Below, in pieces: positions 10,423 through 18,830 of a DNA stretch of 18,830 nucleotides. The position numbers were made by a program, and so were the translations under genes. The number at the start of each line of letters is the position of its first letter. The stretch's first letter is position 1. The notes beneath the pieces were generated by a model that made no database searches, was not told where the DNA came from, and saw only the letters and a list, made by a program, of their open reading frames with translations. This stretch comes from Lobulomyces angularis. Taxonomy: Eukaryota > Chytridiomycota > Chytridiomycetes > Lobulomycetales > Lobulomycetaceae. The DNA is taken from contig JADHYX010000420.1 of NCBI GenBank assembly GCA_027604685.1, positions 1 through 18,830 of the forward strand. The letters are read 5' to 3'.

Positions 10423-12341
10423 ATGAATAACCACAAAGAGGCTAATACCTCAAGTTTAAATGACTCCAACTCATTAAGTTCTTCACCTCCGAATTATTCT
10501 GCAGTAGATGTAAATTCAAGGTCACCAAATACTGGGGAGGCCACCGAGAATGAACCATTGCTATCGGCTAATGGCACTCCAGTGAAACATTTAACTAAAT
10601 TAAAAGCATTTAGGTTTTGTTTTTTTTGGTTTGGTTATAGTGTAATTTATAATTTCCTCAGAATTTGTTAATATTTTTTTTTTTTATTTTAGTTTTCTTC
10701 ATTTTTATTCGCAAACATTGTGATTCCTGGTCATGTATTACAAATTGTAGGAAAGTCCAAAGTAGGATCCGGTTTGGCAACTGGTAATCCTATAAGTCTT
10801 AAATTTGTTAAAGAACTTATCATTTTTAGTGAATGTGTCAAGTGGAATTGTACATTTGCTATCAGTCATGTTAATAGGAGAACTTAATGATTGCTTCACT
10901 TCAAAATATGGTAAAAGGTAAACAAAAAAAATTTTTTTTGAAGGCAATTTACTTACTATTATACACATTAAAAGGTCTCCTTTTGTTGTATTTGCCGCCA
11001 TATTTTTTATTTTCAGGTAATTTTTTAAGAAACTGTCAGTGAATACTAACAACCCTGTTACAACAGCTACTTTATATTTATGTGGCCAGTTTACCCTTTA
11101 TCCGTTTATGCACTCGGAAACTGTTTTTTAATATTAGCTGCAACTATGGGTACTATTCCCTTCAATGCATTTATGACTGAGATAACACCCGAATCTCAAC
11201 GTTCACTTGTTTCATCAGTCTTGGGAATAAATACTATTGTGGGTTGCCTCTGTGCAGCTGGGCTTGGGATTTTTTTTGAGCAGCGTAAAAATTTTTATAA
11301 TTGTTTAATTTAAATATAATTTATAGTTCAGACTACTGGGATATACATTGTAATGGCGGTTGTTGTCTTAGCAACTGCTTTTGTGACTTCGCAGCAAGAA
11401 GAACTTGAAATTAATTATAGCTCACATATAAAATTTGAACATTTAGATGTTAAAAAATTTTTTGTAAGTGAGAACATTATTTTTATTAAAAGTGCTAAAT
11501 TTTTAATAATAGAAAAAAGACATGTATTCCTGCTTGTTTTACAGGGATTTTAGGTAATTAAAATTATTTATTGTTTTTAACTTTTCAAATAGACTCCTAT
11601 TTTTTCAGAGATTTTTTTTTCAATTAGCCATTGCCACCATGAATCAGGTACAGTATTCAATTATAAAATTACTTATGTATGATTTAGTTTTTACAATATT
11701 GGATATTGGACTGTACTTCTTCAGATATTGGTGGAGAACAAGGAGTTTCATTAGCTTTGATTCCTCTTTTACTCCTTAGTCCATTTGGAGCTTACTTAAT
11801 TCCGAAAAGCCGTCGTAAAATAGTTGTTTACTTTTCTGCTACATTGATGTGCATCTCTACACTTTTTATGATGCTAGCTCGTACCTACTGGGTTACTTTC
11901 TTTATATCTGCTATTTTTGGTGAGGATGTTTCCATACACTATCTTAACCCTTTTCTTAGGTATTGGATATGGACCTTTTATTAGTGTTGAATTTGCCATG
12001 CTTATGGACGTGATGAATGATATGCCTGCGACTTCTGCTGCCAAGAATATTGCAATTTGGCGTATGAATTTCCATACCTTAAACTGTATTTCTAATTGCT
12101 CAATATAGATTCCGCATCGGTGCTACCACAATTAACTGGACAACCACTTTCAGGTGAATAAAGAGTGTAATAAATATTACACATACTAAGTCATATTTTA
12201 GGTATCGTACGAGATTTCTTTCAGGCGTATGGAAATGATTTAAACATAGACTGCTTAGGATATGAAGTTGTATTTGGAATGACAATTACTTATTTATTAT
12301 TAGGTGTGTTATGCACATATTTAATGAGAGGAATTAAGTAA
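10423..12341 (+). CDS. Major facilitator superfamily transporter (sugar/general substrate type)
   Basis: Eleven exons, 10423-10641, 10693-10783, 10830-10917, 10975-11016, 11067-11284, 11327-11463, 11609-11647, 11688-11919, 11960-12061, 12109-12153 and 12202-12341, encode 450 residues. A ~55-residue Ser/Asn/Pro-rich cytosolic N-terminus (EPLLSANG) precedes multiple hydrophobic helices. Conserved points include a motif-A-like GELNDCFTSKYGKR loop (~120-133), PFNAFMTEITPESQRS, and the C-terminal block GYGPFISVEFAMLMDVM followed by PATSAAKNIAIW and SVLPQLTGQPLSG. These blocks resemble MFS permeases of basal fungi and amoebae that are often annotated as sucrose/GPH-like or general substrate transporters. 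The substrate cannot be read from sequence. The 144-nt intron 6 (11464-11608) is unusually long and could hide a microexon, so exons 6-7 are the least certain part. Introns 4 and 10 have TACTAAC/TACTAAG branch sites. No upstream in-frame ATG is available before 10423. Confidence 0.85.
11044..11050 (+). other. Intron branch site TACTAAC
   Basis: A perfect fungal-type branch-point heptamer lies 16 nt before the acceptor AG of transporter intron 4 (11017-11066). A TACTAAG variant lies in intron 10 at 12184-12190. Both support the called splice structure and a fungal-like spliceosome. Confidence 0.75.
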
Positions 12342-12524
12342 TGTCCTCAAATAACTATTTGTATATGATTTGTTAATTTTAGTTTTTGATATTTATTATA
12401 TTTGTATCTTAGACCTATGACAATTGAAATCTATTGAAAATAAAATAGTTGGTCTATTTCTTTGAATGAAAATTTAAAAAAAATTACAAAAAAAAAGATA
12501 TAGAACAAAAGAAACTTTATTTTT

Positions 12525-13307
12525 TTATGCTGCGGTTGATGGCTCTTTAATTTTAGGAACATTAGGATTATTTTCTAACAACCAATCTCCAAGAAATTTC
12601 TAAATAAAAAAAAAAATTTAGATAACTGAATAAACTCAAAAACGATACAATTGGATTTTCAGGCTTTTCTTTGCACAAGTATGTTAGACCCTCAGTGAGG
12701 ACAGGATAAATTGAATTTTCCAAAAACGATTTATCACAATTTGGCGCAGGAAAAGTGTCAACGTAAGCTACATAATTTTAAAATTTAGCCTTCTACATTA
12801 AATTATTTACCATCAGGAAAGAAGAACCTAATATCTCTCTCTGCTTGAGGAAAATCCAAACTTGCATAAAATAAATCTCCATAAATTGCCCTCAAACTAT
12901 ATTTTAGTATATATATTAATTAAAAAAATTTCAATAATGTTTTAATGTAACCTGTTTGGTGTAAATTCTTTAGCAGTTTCTACATCTGCTTGCCCTAATA
13001 AATTTTTAATTTCTTGAAACCCACTTAACTTCTCGAGTATGAGGACAACAATATCGCCACTTAAATATTCATTTAAAAAAGCTTCTTGAATTTCTTCCTC
13101 CTCATTGAAAAATAGATTTTTAATTTGCTCTGCAGTTAACCTAATTTGGCTTTTCTACGTTATTAAATTAATAAAAAGAAAAACTTTTTTTTTTTAACTA
13201 AATTATATTACCTCTAATATGTGAAAACCATTTTGTTCTAGTTTATAAACTATTTTGTCAGCTTCGGGTAAAATGGCAGGTTTTAGTAAAAAGAGCAATC
13301 TTTCCAT
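12525..13307 (-). CDS. NME5: Axonemal nucleoside-diphosphate-kinase-like protein NME5
   Basis: Five exons, 13307-13212, 13154-12952, 12896-12811, 12767-12649 and 12599-12525, encode 192 residues. An NDK fold starts at once (MERLLFLLKPAILPEADKI). It continues through LSGDIVVLILEK and TPNSLRAIYGD to FPQAERDIRFFFPD, and is followed by a DPY-30-type tail (GDWLLENNPNVPK, ~172-184). NDK plus DPY-30 is the NME5 architecture, associated with radial spokes and other axonemal complexes in motile cilia, where the tail binds docking partners. The NDK catalytic histidine falls in a family LHGSND context. Here the aligned residues are DLFYASLDF, with Tyr110 at the histidine position, so phosphotransfer activity is probably lost. 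The gene diverges from the dynein intermediate-chain gene with 64 bp between start codons. Confidence 0.92.
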
Positions 13308-13371
13308 TTCTAAGTTTTATTTATTCTCGGAGTTTAAAATTTTTTTTACAGAAAAAAGGAAAATTTTCTAA
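13308..13371. promoter_or_regulatory. Putative bidirectional promoter of NME5 and DNAI1
   Basis: Only 64 bp separate the divergent start codons of two flagellar-axoneme genes. The interval is AT-rich (TTTTATTTATTCTCGG, then a T-run and an A-rich stretch). It must hold both 5' UTRs and the core promoter, unless transcription of each starts inside the other gene. I see no named factor site with confidence. Shared control is inferred from spacing and related function. Confidence 0.5.
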
Positions 13372-15892
13372 ATGAAATCAACTAGAAGAACTAAGGTATT
13401 TAGTAAAACGAATCAGTTACTTACCTTTATCAATGAAATTTCAATGTAAACTTTGATTTTTATTATCTAGATTGTCGATACGTTAGCTGGAAGATCACTA
13501 TCTACTTCCTCAATGAAATCAGTTGGTGCTGATCCAGAAGTAAACACTGGTGGTGGTGAAGATTGGCTTCCATCAAAAACTTTACTGAAACCACCAGGTC
13601 AATGCATTTTAAATGAAAAAGAATTAAATGAAGAATTTACGAGAATTTTAAACGCAAATAATCCTAAAGCTCCTCATAATGTTGCTAGATTTAATCATAA
13701 AGAACACATATTTAAAGCTAGTCCTAATGTGGATCACTTAGTAGTACATTTTGAATTTGATGGGTATATTTACTTCTGCAACATTTTGTTCCGTGCTTAC
13801 ATTTTTAATTTTTTTAGTTATCTAGTTTTTAAAGAGGATGCTATAAATGCCGAAGATGGAGAAAGTTCTGTAGCCCCTGCTGTAGAAACGGAAGAAAAGA
13901 AAAAACCACTGCTGAGAAATCAATTTAATTTTAGTGAAAGGGCGGCTCAGACATTTAATAATCCCACCAGAGTAAGTACTTATATTAAAAACTTGTAGTT
14001 GATAATTACTTTATGAAGGAAAGATCATCTAACACAGAACCGCCTCCAACCAGGGTTCTGGAAGATGAAGTCACCCAATTCTCCATTTATGATGCATATT
14101 GTGAAGACGCTTTGCAAAAAGAAAAAGCAGCTAAAGAAAAGCCTAGAGTATAACAATTCAATTTATTTTTAATAATGATTATTTTTTTTAGGCAGGAAAA
14201 GGTCAGAAAGATGAGGAAAAACCTGGAATATTGCCATCAGAAGCACACAATGAAGATGTATATAACAAAAACGCTGAATTCGGAAAATCAATTATTATTA
14301 TTGAACGAATGGCAAATCAGAATACTTATGATGATATATCTCAGGATTATAAATTTTGGGAAGATGCATCTGATGAATTAGGAGATAGAAAATGTACCTT
14401 TATGCTTTGGAATATTAATAATAACTTTATTTTATAGCGGGAACGCTATTGCCATTGTGGAAATTCGTTTGTGAAAAAACTAAAAGAAAGCAGGTTACAG
14501 CAGTATGCTGGAATCCAAAATCACCTGATTTATTTGCAGTAGCCTATGGTTCGTACGATTTTTCTAAGCAAGGTCCAGGAATGATTGCTTGCTTTACTTT
14601 AAAAAATCCTTCCTATCCGGAATATTTATACATTACAGATTCCGGAGTTTTATGCTTAGACTTTCATCCTCAGGTATGATATGTATATAATTATTACTGC
14701 AAAACTAAATATGAACAGCACCCTTCAATGATGGCTGTAGGATTATATGACGGCTCCGTGATGATATATAATTTACAAAAAAAATCCGAGGGTCCAATTT
14801 TTAAAGTATATACAATGACAGTATAAAGAGGATAACTTTTTGTTTTTTTTAGTCAACCACCAGCAAAGGTAAGCATACCGATCCTGTATGGCAGGTTTGT
14901 TGGCAAAAAGATGATTTGGATGACAACGCAAATTTCTTTTCTGTGTCTTCTGATGGACGTGTTTCACAGTGGACTTTAATAAAAAATGAACTAATTCATA
15001 CGGTAAAGCTTTTAGGTTAATATATAAGAAAGTTAATTCGTTTAGGATGTAATACGATTAAGTATAGAAGCATTGAACAATCCTGCATCAGTGATCCCAA
15101 TAAAGCATGATGAGGAGCGTTTATTTGATTTGGCAGAAGGTTGCTGTTTCGATTTTCATAAAAAAATTGATCATTTGTTTGTTGTCGGTACTGAGGAGGG
15201 AAAAATTCATAAATGCTCAAAAGCTTATAATAATCAATATTTGCTATCTTTTGAGGTATAGATTTACGATAAAGTGTATTAAAATTAGATTTAGGGTCAT
15301 TCTATGGGAGTTTATACGGTGAAGTATAACCCATTTTTGTGTGATGTTTTCCTCTCCGCAAGTGCAGACTGGACAGGTGAAATTTTAATATTTTCATTTT
15401 AGTGAAATTAATATTGTAACATTTATTAAAGTTAAACTCTGGGATCACAACTCTTCCAAACCATTGATGTCGTTTGATTTAAGTTGCCCTGTTGGTGATG
15501 TTGCTTGGGCCCCTTACTCCTCTTCAGTTTTTGCTGCTTGTACTGCTGATGGGAAGGTAAAGTTCAACATTCAAGTTTTTAGTTAAATGATGTAGGTTCA
15601 TGTCTTTGATTTGAATGAAAACAAAAATGAAGCGATTTGTGAACAGCAAATTGTAAAAAAAGCAAAGTTAACCCATATTAGCTTCAATTCTTTTGAGCCT
15701 ATATTATTGGTAGGTGACGACAAAGGCACAATACAGAGTTTAAAGTTGTGTAAGAACATACATAATTTGAATTCTCTTAAAATGTTTATTTTTTTAGCTC
15801 CTAATTTGAGGAAACCTCCTAAGAATGACGAAAGTCAATCTGATAAATTGCAAAGAATACTATATGTGGGACAAACTAGTTCCATTAGTTAA
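13372..15892 (+). CDS. DNAI1: Axonemal outer-arm dynein intermediate chain 1 (IC1/ODA9 type)
   Basis: Thirteen exons, 13372-13395, 13471-13763, 13818-13971, 14019-14147, 14192-14393, 14438-14673, 14719-14805, 14853-15002, 15046-15255, 15295-15376, 15432-15556, 15596-15749 and 15798-15892, encode 646 residues, near the usual ~700. The protein is a WD-repeat intermediate chain at the base of the outer dynein arm that holds heavy chains and light chains together. Family blocks in order are [49 protein letters not shown], a TEPPP motif, [20 protein letters not shown], then LLPLWKF opening the WD propeller at ~270. Blades show [83 protein letters not shown] and [13 protein letters not shown], ending SPNLRKPPK. 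Human DNAI1 mutations cause primary ciliary dyskinesia. The final ~20 residues are unlike the family. The 54-nt intron 2 is frame-neutral and stop-free. Confidence 0.97.
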
Positions 15893-16128
15893 AAATGTAT
15901 CTGTAGAACTACATTAATTATTGTTTTAAAATTTTAAATATCTTTATTATGTGCTTTTATTATAAGTAAAAAGACAACCAAAAAAGGAATTATTTATGTT
16001 AATGTTATTAATTTTATTTCCGGTGTCAAAAAAAAACAATTTTCTATTTAATTCGATTATTCGGTTTAATTTTTATAAAATCCCTAAAAAAAAATATTGA
16101 TTTTCGTTTTAAAAATGATGCATTTAAA
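15893..16128. other. Convergent 3' ends of DNAI1 and the G-alpha gene
   Basis: This 236-bp AT-rich spacer lies between two stop codons that face each other. It must contain both polyadenylation regions. No coding frame or RNA gene is visible. Confidence 0.6.
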
Positions 16129-17616
16129 CTAGCAAATACCTGAGAAAGTTAACGACACTTTAACAACAATTTGCGATATCGTTAGTATCATAAATTTCAT
16201 TAATTTGGTATCTGTGTTATTGGTATAGTGAACATATATGTCTTTGCCTGTGTTGTTTTGTTTTTCGAATAGAGTTTTGAAAAACTTCCTCGCCAATTTA
16301 TAGTTTGTTTCATCACCTAAAATTTTTAATTCAATCATAAATTGCTGATTTTTAATTCACCACTAAAATCTGGAAAGTACTTTTTTATGGAGCTATACAT
16401 AATTTTTTTTTCAAACAGATCCGTTTTATTTAAAAATAATAATGTTGCGCTATTCTTTAATAAAGGTTGATTACATATTTGTTCGAATAAAGTTATGCTA
16501 TCGTGCATTCGATTTATTGTGTTATCCTCCACTAATGTTTGATTATAGCAGCTTAATGAAACCACAAAAATGATAGCGTGTATATTACTTTCTAAATTTT
16601 TTTACGTCATTTAACTTTTGGGAAGTTTTTAAATGTACCGAAATATGGAACCCAGTATAGCCGCTGACTTTTTTGACCACCAGCATCATATATGATATAA
16701 TTCAAGTCATTGATTTTCAACCTTTCCTCTGTTACGTTGTAAGTTTTTGTGCGGATATGAAGTATATCTAAAAAGGCATTGTCATTTCGTTATTTACTTA
16801 AAATTACATTACCTTCATCGGTGCAGAGGTAATCTGTTTTCCTGTATTGGTTCACATTTCGAAAGAAATAATTTGCAGTGTCTTGAATATTAAATTCATT
16901 TGATCTCTTATAGCACTCTTGTATGCTAACGTCCTTCCATAAAGCATCGATTGCATCCCATATAAAGCTTTCAAGTTCCAGATTGTTATCGAAATTGAAA
17001 TCTTCGATTGCAGCTTTATTTTTCTTTTTTTTATTATTTAATTAAATTATAATTTTTTTATTTATTTTATTTTTTTAATTTTACCAAATTTTGAGAGCTA
17101 ATTGAGATACCACAAGTATCTGCTGCAGAAATGAGAGCTTTCATTGAATCTACAACATTTTTGTGAAGGGCTATGCGGTATGTGATTCTCTCTTTAGCAT
17201 CAAAACCATTTCCATGCAGTATCTTCATCTGTTTACTGGAAATAAAATTAATAAAAAACAATAAAACTTTTGAATACAGTAATGTGCTTTTCCCAGAATC
17301 GCCTGAGCCAAGAAGCAGTAATTTCTAATAAGATATTGTATATATTAGTTTGGGTTTTAAAAAAATAATGTTATTCTATATTTACTCTAGTGTGTAATGG
17401 TTGATTTTGGGCATTAAGTTCTTGTTGTATCTGGCTATCAATCAACTTGCTTATCTTTTTCTTTTGTTTTGGTGTTTTTGGTGGTTTCTCATAAGTAGTC
17501 AATGAGTTTTCCAATACATCAGAATTTAATGATGTATCTAACGGAAATAAGCTGTTGGCGGCTGTCCTTGCGGCAGTCGGATCCATGGAAATGTCACTCT
17601 TGGATTTATTTTTCAT
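16129..17616 (-). CDS. Divergent heterotrimeric G-protein alpha subunit
   Basis: Seven exons, 17616-17386, 17324-17278, 17235-17085, 17023-16813, 16767-16639, 16591-16361 and 16316-16129, encode 395 residues. G-alpha subunits are GTPase switches that couple membrane receptors to effectors. Visible motifs are P-loop GSGDSGKST (83-91), helical domain [13 protein letters not shown], switch I IRTK with the catalytic-type Arg219, switch [11 protein letters not shown] with the GTPase-type Gln245, NKTD (311-314), and the G5 region YTNNTDT (364-370). Departures from the family are the absence of an MGxxxS start for myristoylation, a long Lys/Pro/Ser-rich N-terminus, TNNT in place of the usual TCAT loop, and a short C-terminal LTFSGIC. 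That tail lacks the Cys at -4 that pertussis toxin modifies in Gi. The exon-4 acceptor (AAAAAAAAG|AAAAATAAAG) was chosen to keep phase. A missed upstream exon could change the N-terminus. Confidence 0.9.
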
Positions 17617-18188
17617 TTTTAGTTTGCTGTTAAGTAGAATATGAAATTTTTTAGAAATAATTATTTTTTTTAGCCAATCAATTTTTTTTCAACATAAAAA
17701 AAAAGAAAAATGCTATGGAAAAAAAAACTAACTCTAAATTTGCGAGGACCATTTAAAAACAGTGCAATGCTTAGGATTGCTGGGGATAGGATCATAATTT
17801 TGAGCTTTAAATTATTAGATTTTATGTTTCATATTCCCTCATAAAACTTTAATAGCGAATTAGTACAACATTTATGAGCACTTAAAGGTAAATTTGATTT
17901 AAAATGTAAATTTTAACTTGTAATTCAACAAACTTTTTCAGTTGCAGCTATATCTGGGATCAAAGAAATACATTAATCTTAATTTAGAGTGCGTAATATT
18001 TCAGATAGAAATAAGTTTTAATACTCAAAAAAGAGGAATATTTTTTTCCTCTCATCACAGCGTGAATTGATCTAGGACCAGAATTCTAGTGCTTGGGCAA
18101 AATGTTTTTTTACATTTAAAAATAAAATTTGACATTGTGACACAAGAGATTTTACCTCTTACACACCATTTGGATAAAGCAGCAAAAA
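17617..18188. other. Intergenic stretch without recognisable genes
   Basis: This is AT-rich DNA between the G-alpha start codon and the Fanzor-like remnant. No conserved frame, tRNA or repeat stands out. A less AT-rich patch at about 18050-18105 lies just past the 3' end of the remnant, where Fanzor and TnpB elements usually encode their guide RNA, but I cannot see a defined structure there. Confidence 0.5.
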
Positions 18189-18506
18189 CTACTCAGAAAG
18201 AGTCCTTTGGAATTTATCAGGAAGAACATCACCAGCTTCATCGATTCAACTATTGATTTCTGGTTCAAGGTAGCAACATCATCCCTATTCCATAGCCTTG
18301 ATGGGTGACCACATGATTGTTGACAAACTTCACTTTGGCAGCGCAGCAAACCATATTCAATAACCTCATCATTCCTCCAAGGATTAGGACTCTCTCTCCT
18401 CCTGAAAGTTTCCACCGTCTCTCCACCACACTCAGGACAAATGTTTGATGTGTTATATTTCATCTAACAAGAGAACATCAAACCCAGCCCGTCGAAACAT
18501 ATTCCT
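18189..18506 (-). pseudogene. C-terminal remnant of a Fanzor-type (TnpB-like) RNA-guided nuclease
   Basis: Read leftward from 18506, after an AG, the frame gives NMFRRAGFDVLLLDE. An extra A at about 18458-18460 shifts it, and the next frame continues YNTSNICPECGG, then GLLRCQSEVC and RLWNRDDVATLNQKSIVES. Near 18235 a second shift leads to AGDVLPDKFQRTLSE and a TAG at 18189-18191. The order matches the C-terminal half of Fanzor proteins: a GF-VxLLDEY-NTS-C segment, a zinc ribbon (CPEC ... CQSEVC), and the last RuvC aspartate in WNRD with a following Asn. Fanzors are eukaryotic relatives of TnpB carried by transposons. Two frameshifts and the missing N-terminal part make this a dead fragment, unless undetected introns explain the shifts. 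No upstream coding sequence is visible at 18507-18830. Confidence 0.6.
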
Positions 18507-18830
18507 AAATTATTATTAGGTGATCATTAAAAAAAATAATTATTTGGTAATCATTATAAAATATTTTAATACCAAAAGTATATTTGGATGCGATAATTGG
18601 GAAGGATTTTAAAGCTGTATTAAAATTAAATATTTCTCTACATCATTTCTTAAAATCAGTCAACTTTAAAACATAAGTTATACAAAACCGTATAACTGAT
18701 TTATATGAAATTTAAATGCTTAAATTTATTAATTATGTATTGTAAACTTTTTATATTTTATCCTCTAGTTAGTTTTAAATATATATTTTGCTTTTTGCAC
18801 AATTTAAGCATTATAATCGGTGAATATATA
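18507..18830. other. AT-rich right edge without coding signal; imperfect 15-bp repeat
   Basis: No open coding segment is visible on either strand. ATTAGGTGATCATTA (18515-18529) and ATTTGGTAATCATTA (18542-18556) agree at 13 of 15 positions, which may be chance at this AT content. If the nuclease remnant once extended upstream, its N-terminal region is deleted, or lies beyond the window. Confidence 0.4.

Noticed and set aside
10738..11052. Minus-strand 104-codon frame opposite the transporter
   Set aside because: It is a shadow of transporter exons and introns. It has no recognisable motif and crosses well-supported splice sites.
14175..14437. Alternative plus-strand frames inside DNAI1 exon 5
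   Set aside because: One is out of frame with all conserved blocks. The other reads into intron 5 and stops, whereas splicing at 14393/14438 restores LLPLWKF.
18152..18235. Hydrophobic C-terminal tail (LVMFFLINSKGLFL) of the zinc-ribbon frame
   Set aside because: The alternative frame AGDVLPDKFQRTLSE ending at 18189 fits the usual end of the family better, so this tail is attributed to a frameshift.

Overview
The window is nuclear DNA of a very AT-rich, intron-dense eukaryote. Coding exons are interrupted by short GT-AG introns (mostly about 40-75 nt) that often end in long T-runs before the AG. Two introns carry a fungal-type TACTAAC or TACTAAG branch site. The gene mix combines fungal-type proteins (an NRC-2/FPK1-type AGC kinase and a yeast-like ribosomal protein uS12) with motile-cilium genes (DNAI1, NME5, HYLS1 and an ODAD1 fragment). 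This points to a zoosporic, early-diverging fungus; Rozella (Cryptomycota) or a close relative is my best guess. That is an inference from gene content, not a database match.

Layout. Positions 244-2116 (-) hold an AGC kinase of seven exons. Positions 2431-3265 (-) hold RPS23 of five exons. Positions 3266-4064 hold no convincing gene, only a compositionally different and stop-ridden stretch. Positions 4065-4395 (-) hold the two N-terminal exons of an outer-arm docking protein (ODAD1/CCDC63 family) whose remainder is absent. Positions 4639-6267 (-) hold an unrecognised type I membrane protein with a long cytoplasmic tail. Positions 6268-7881 hold no gene, but contain an 18-bp direct repeat and a decayed-looking reading frame. 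Positions 7882-8458 (+) hold MIX23/CCDC58. Positions 8588-10118 (-) hold HYLS1, with a possible 5' extension to 10309. Positions 10423-12341 (+) hold a major-facilitator transporter of eleven exons. Positions 12525-13307 (-) hold NME5. Positions 13372-15892 (+) hold the axonemal dynein intermediate chain DNAI1 of thirteen exons. Positions 16129-17616 (-) hold a divergent G-protein alpha subunit of seven exons. Positions 18189-18506 (-) hold a frameshifted C-terminal remnant that looks like a Fanzor (eukaryotic TnpB-like) nuclease.

The spliced reading frame of every complete gene called here closes in frame across all its exons, with proteins of 500 (kinase), 145 (RPS23), 501 (membrane protein), 156 (MIX23), 448 (HYLS1), 450 (transporter), 192 (NME5), 646 (DNAI1) and 395 (G-alpha) residues. 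Exon boundaries were worked out by eye from splice sites, phase and family conservation, and no transcript data were available.

Functionally, three intact genes and one fragment relate to building or driving the flagellum: DNAI1 and ODAD1 belong to the outer dynein arm and its docking site, NME5 to the radial-spoke/axonemal group, and HYLS1 to the basal body. NME5 and DNAI1 are head-to-head with only 64 bp between start codons, so they probably share a promoter. The remaining genes are housekeeping, signalling, transport or unknown.
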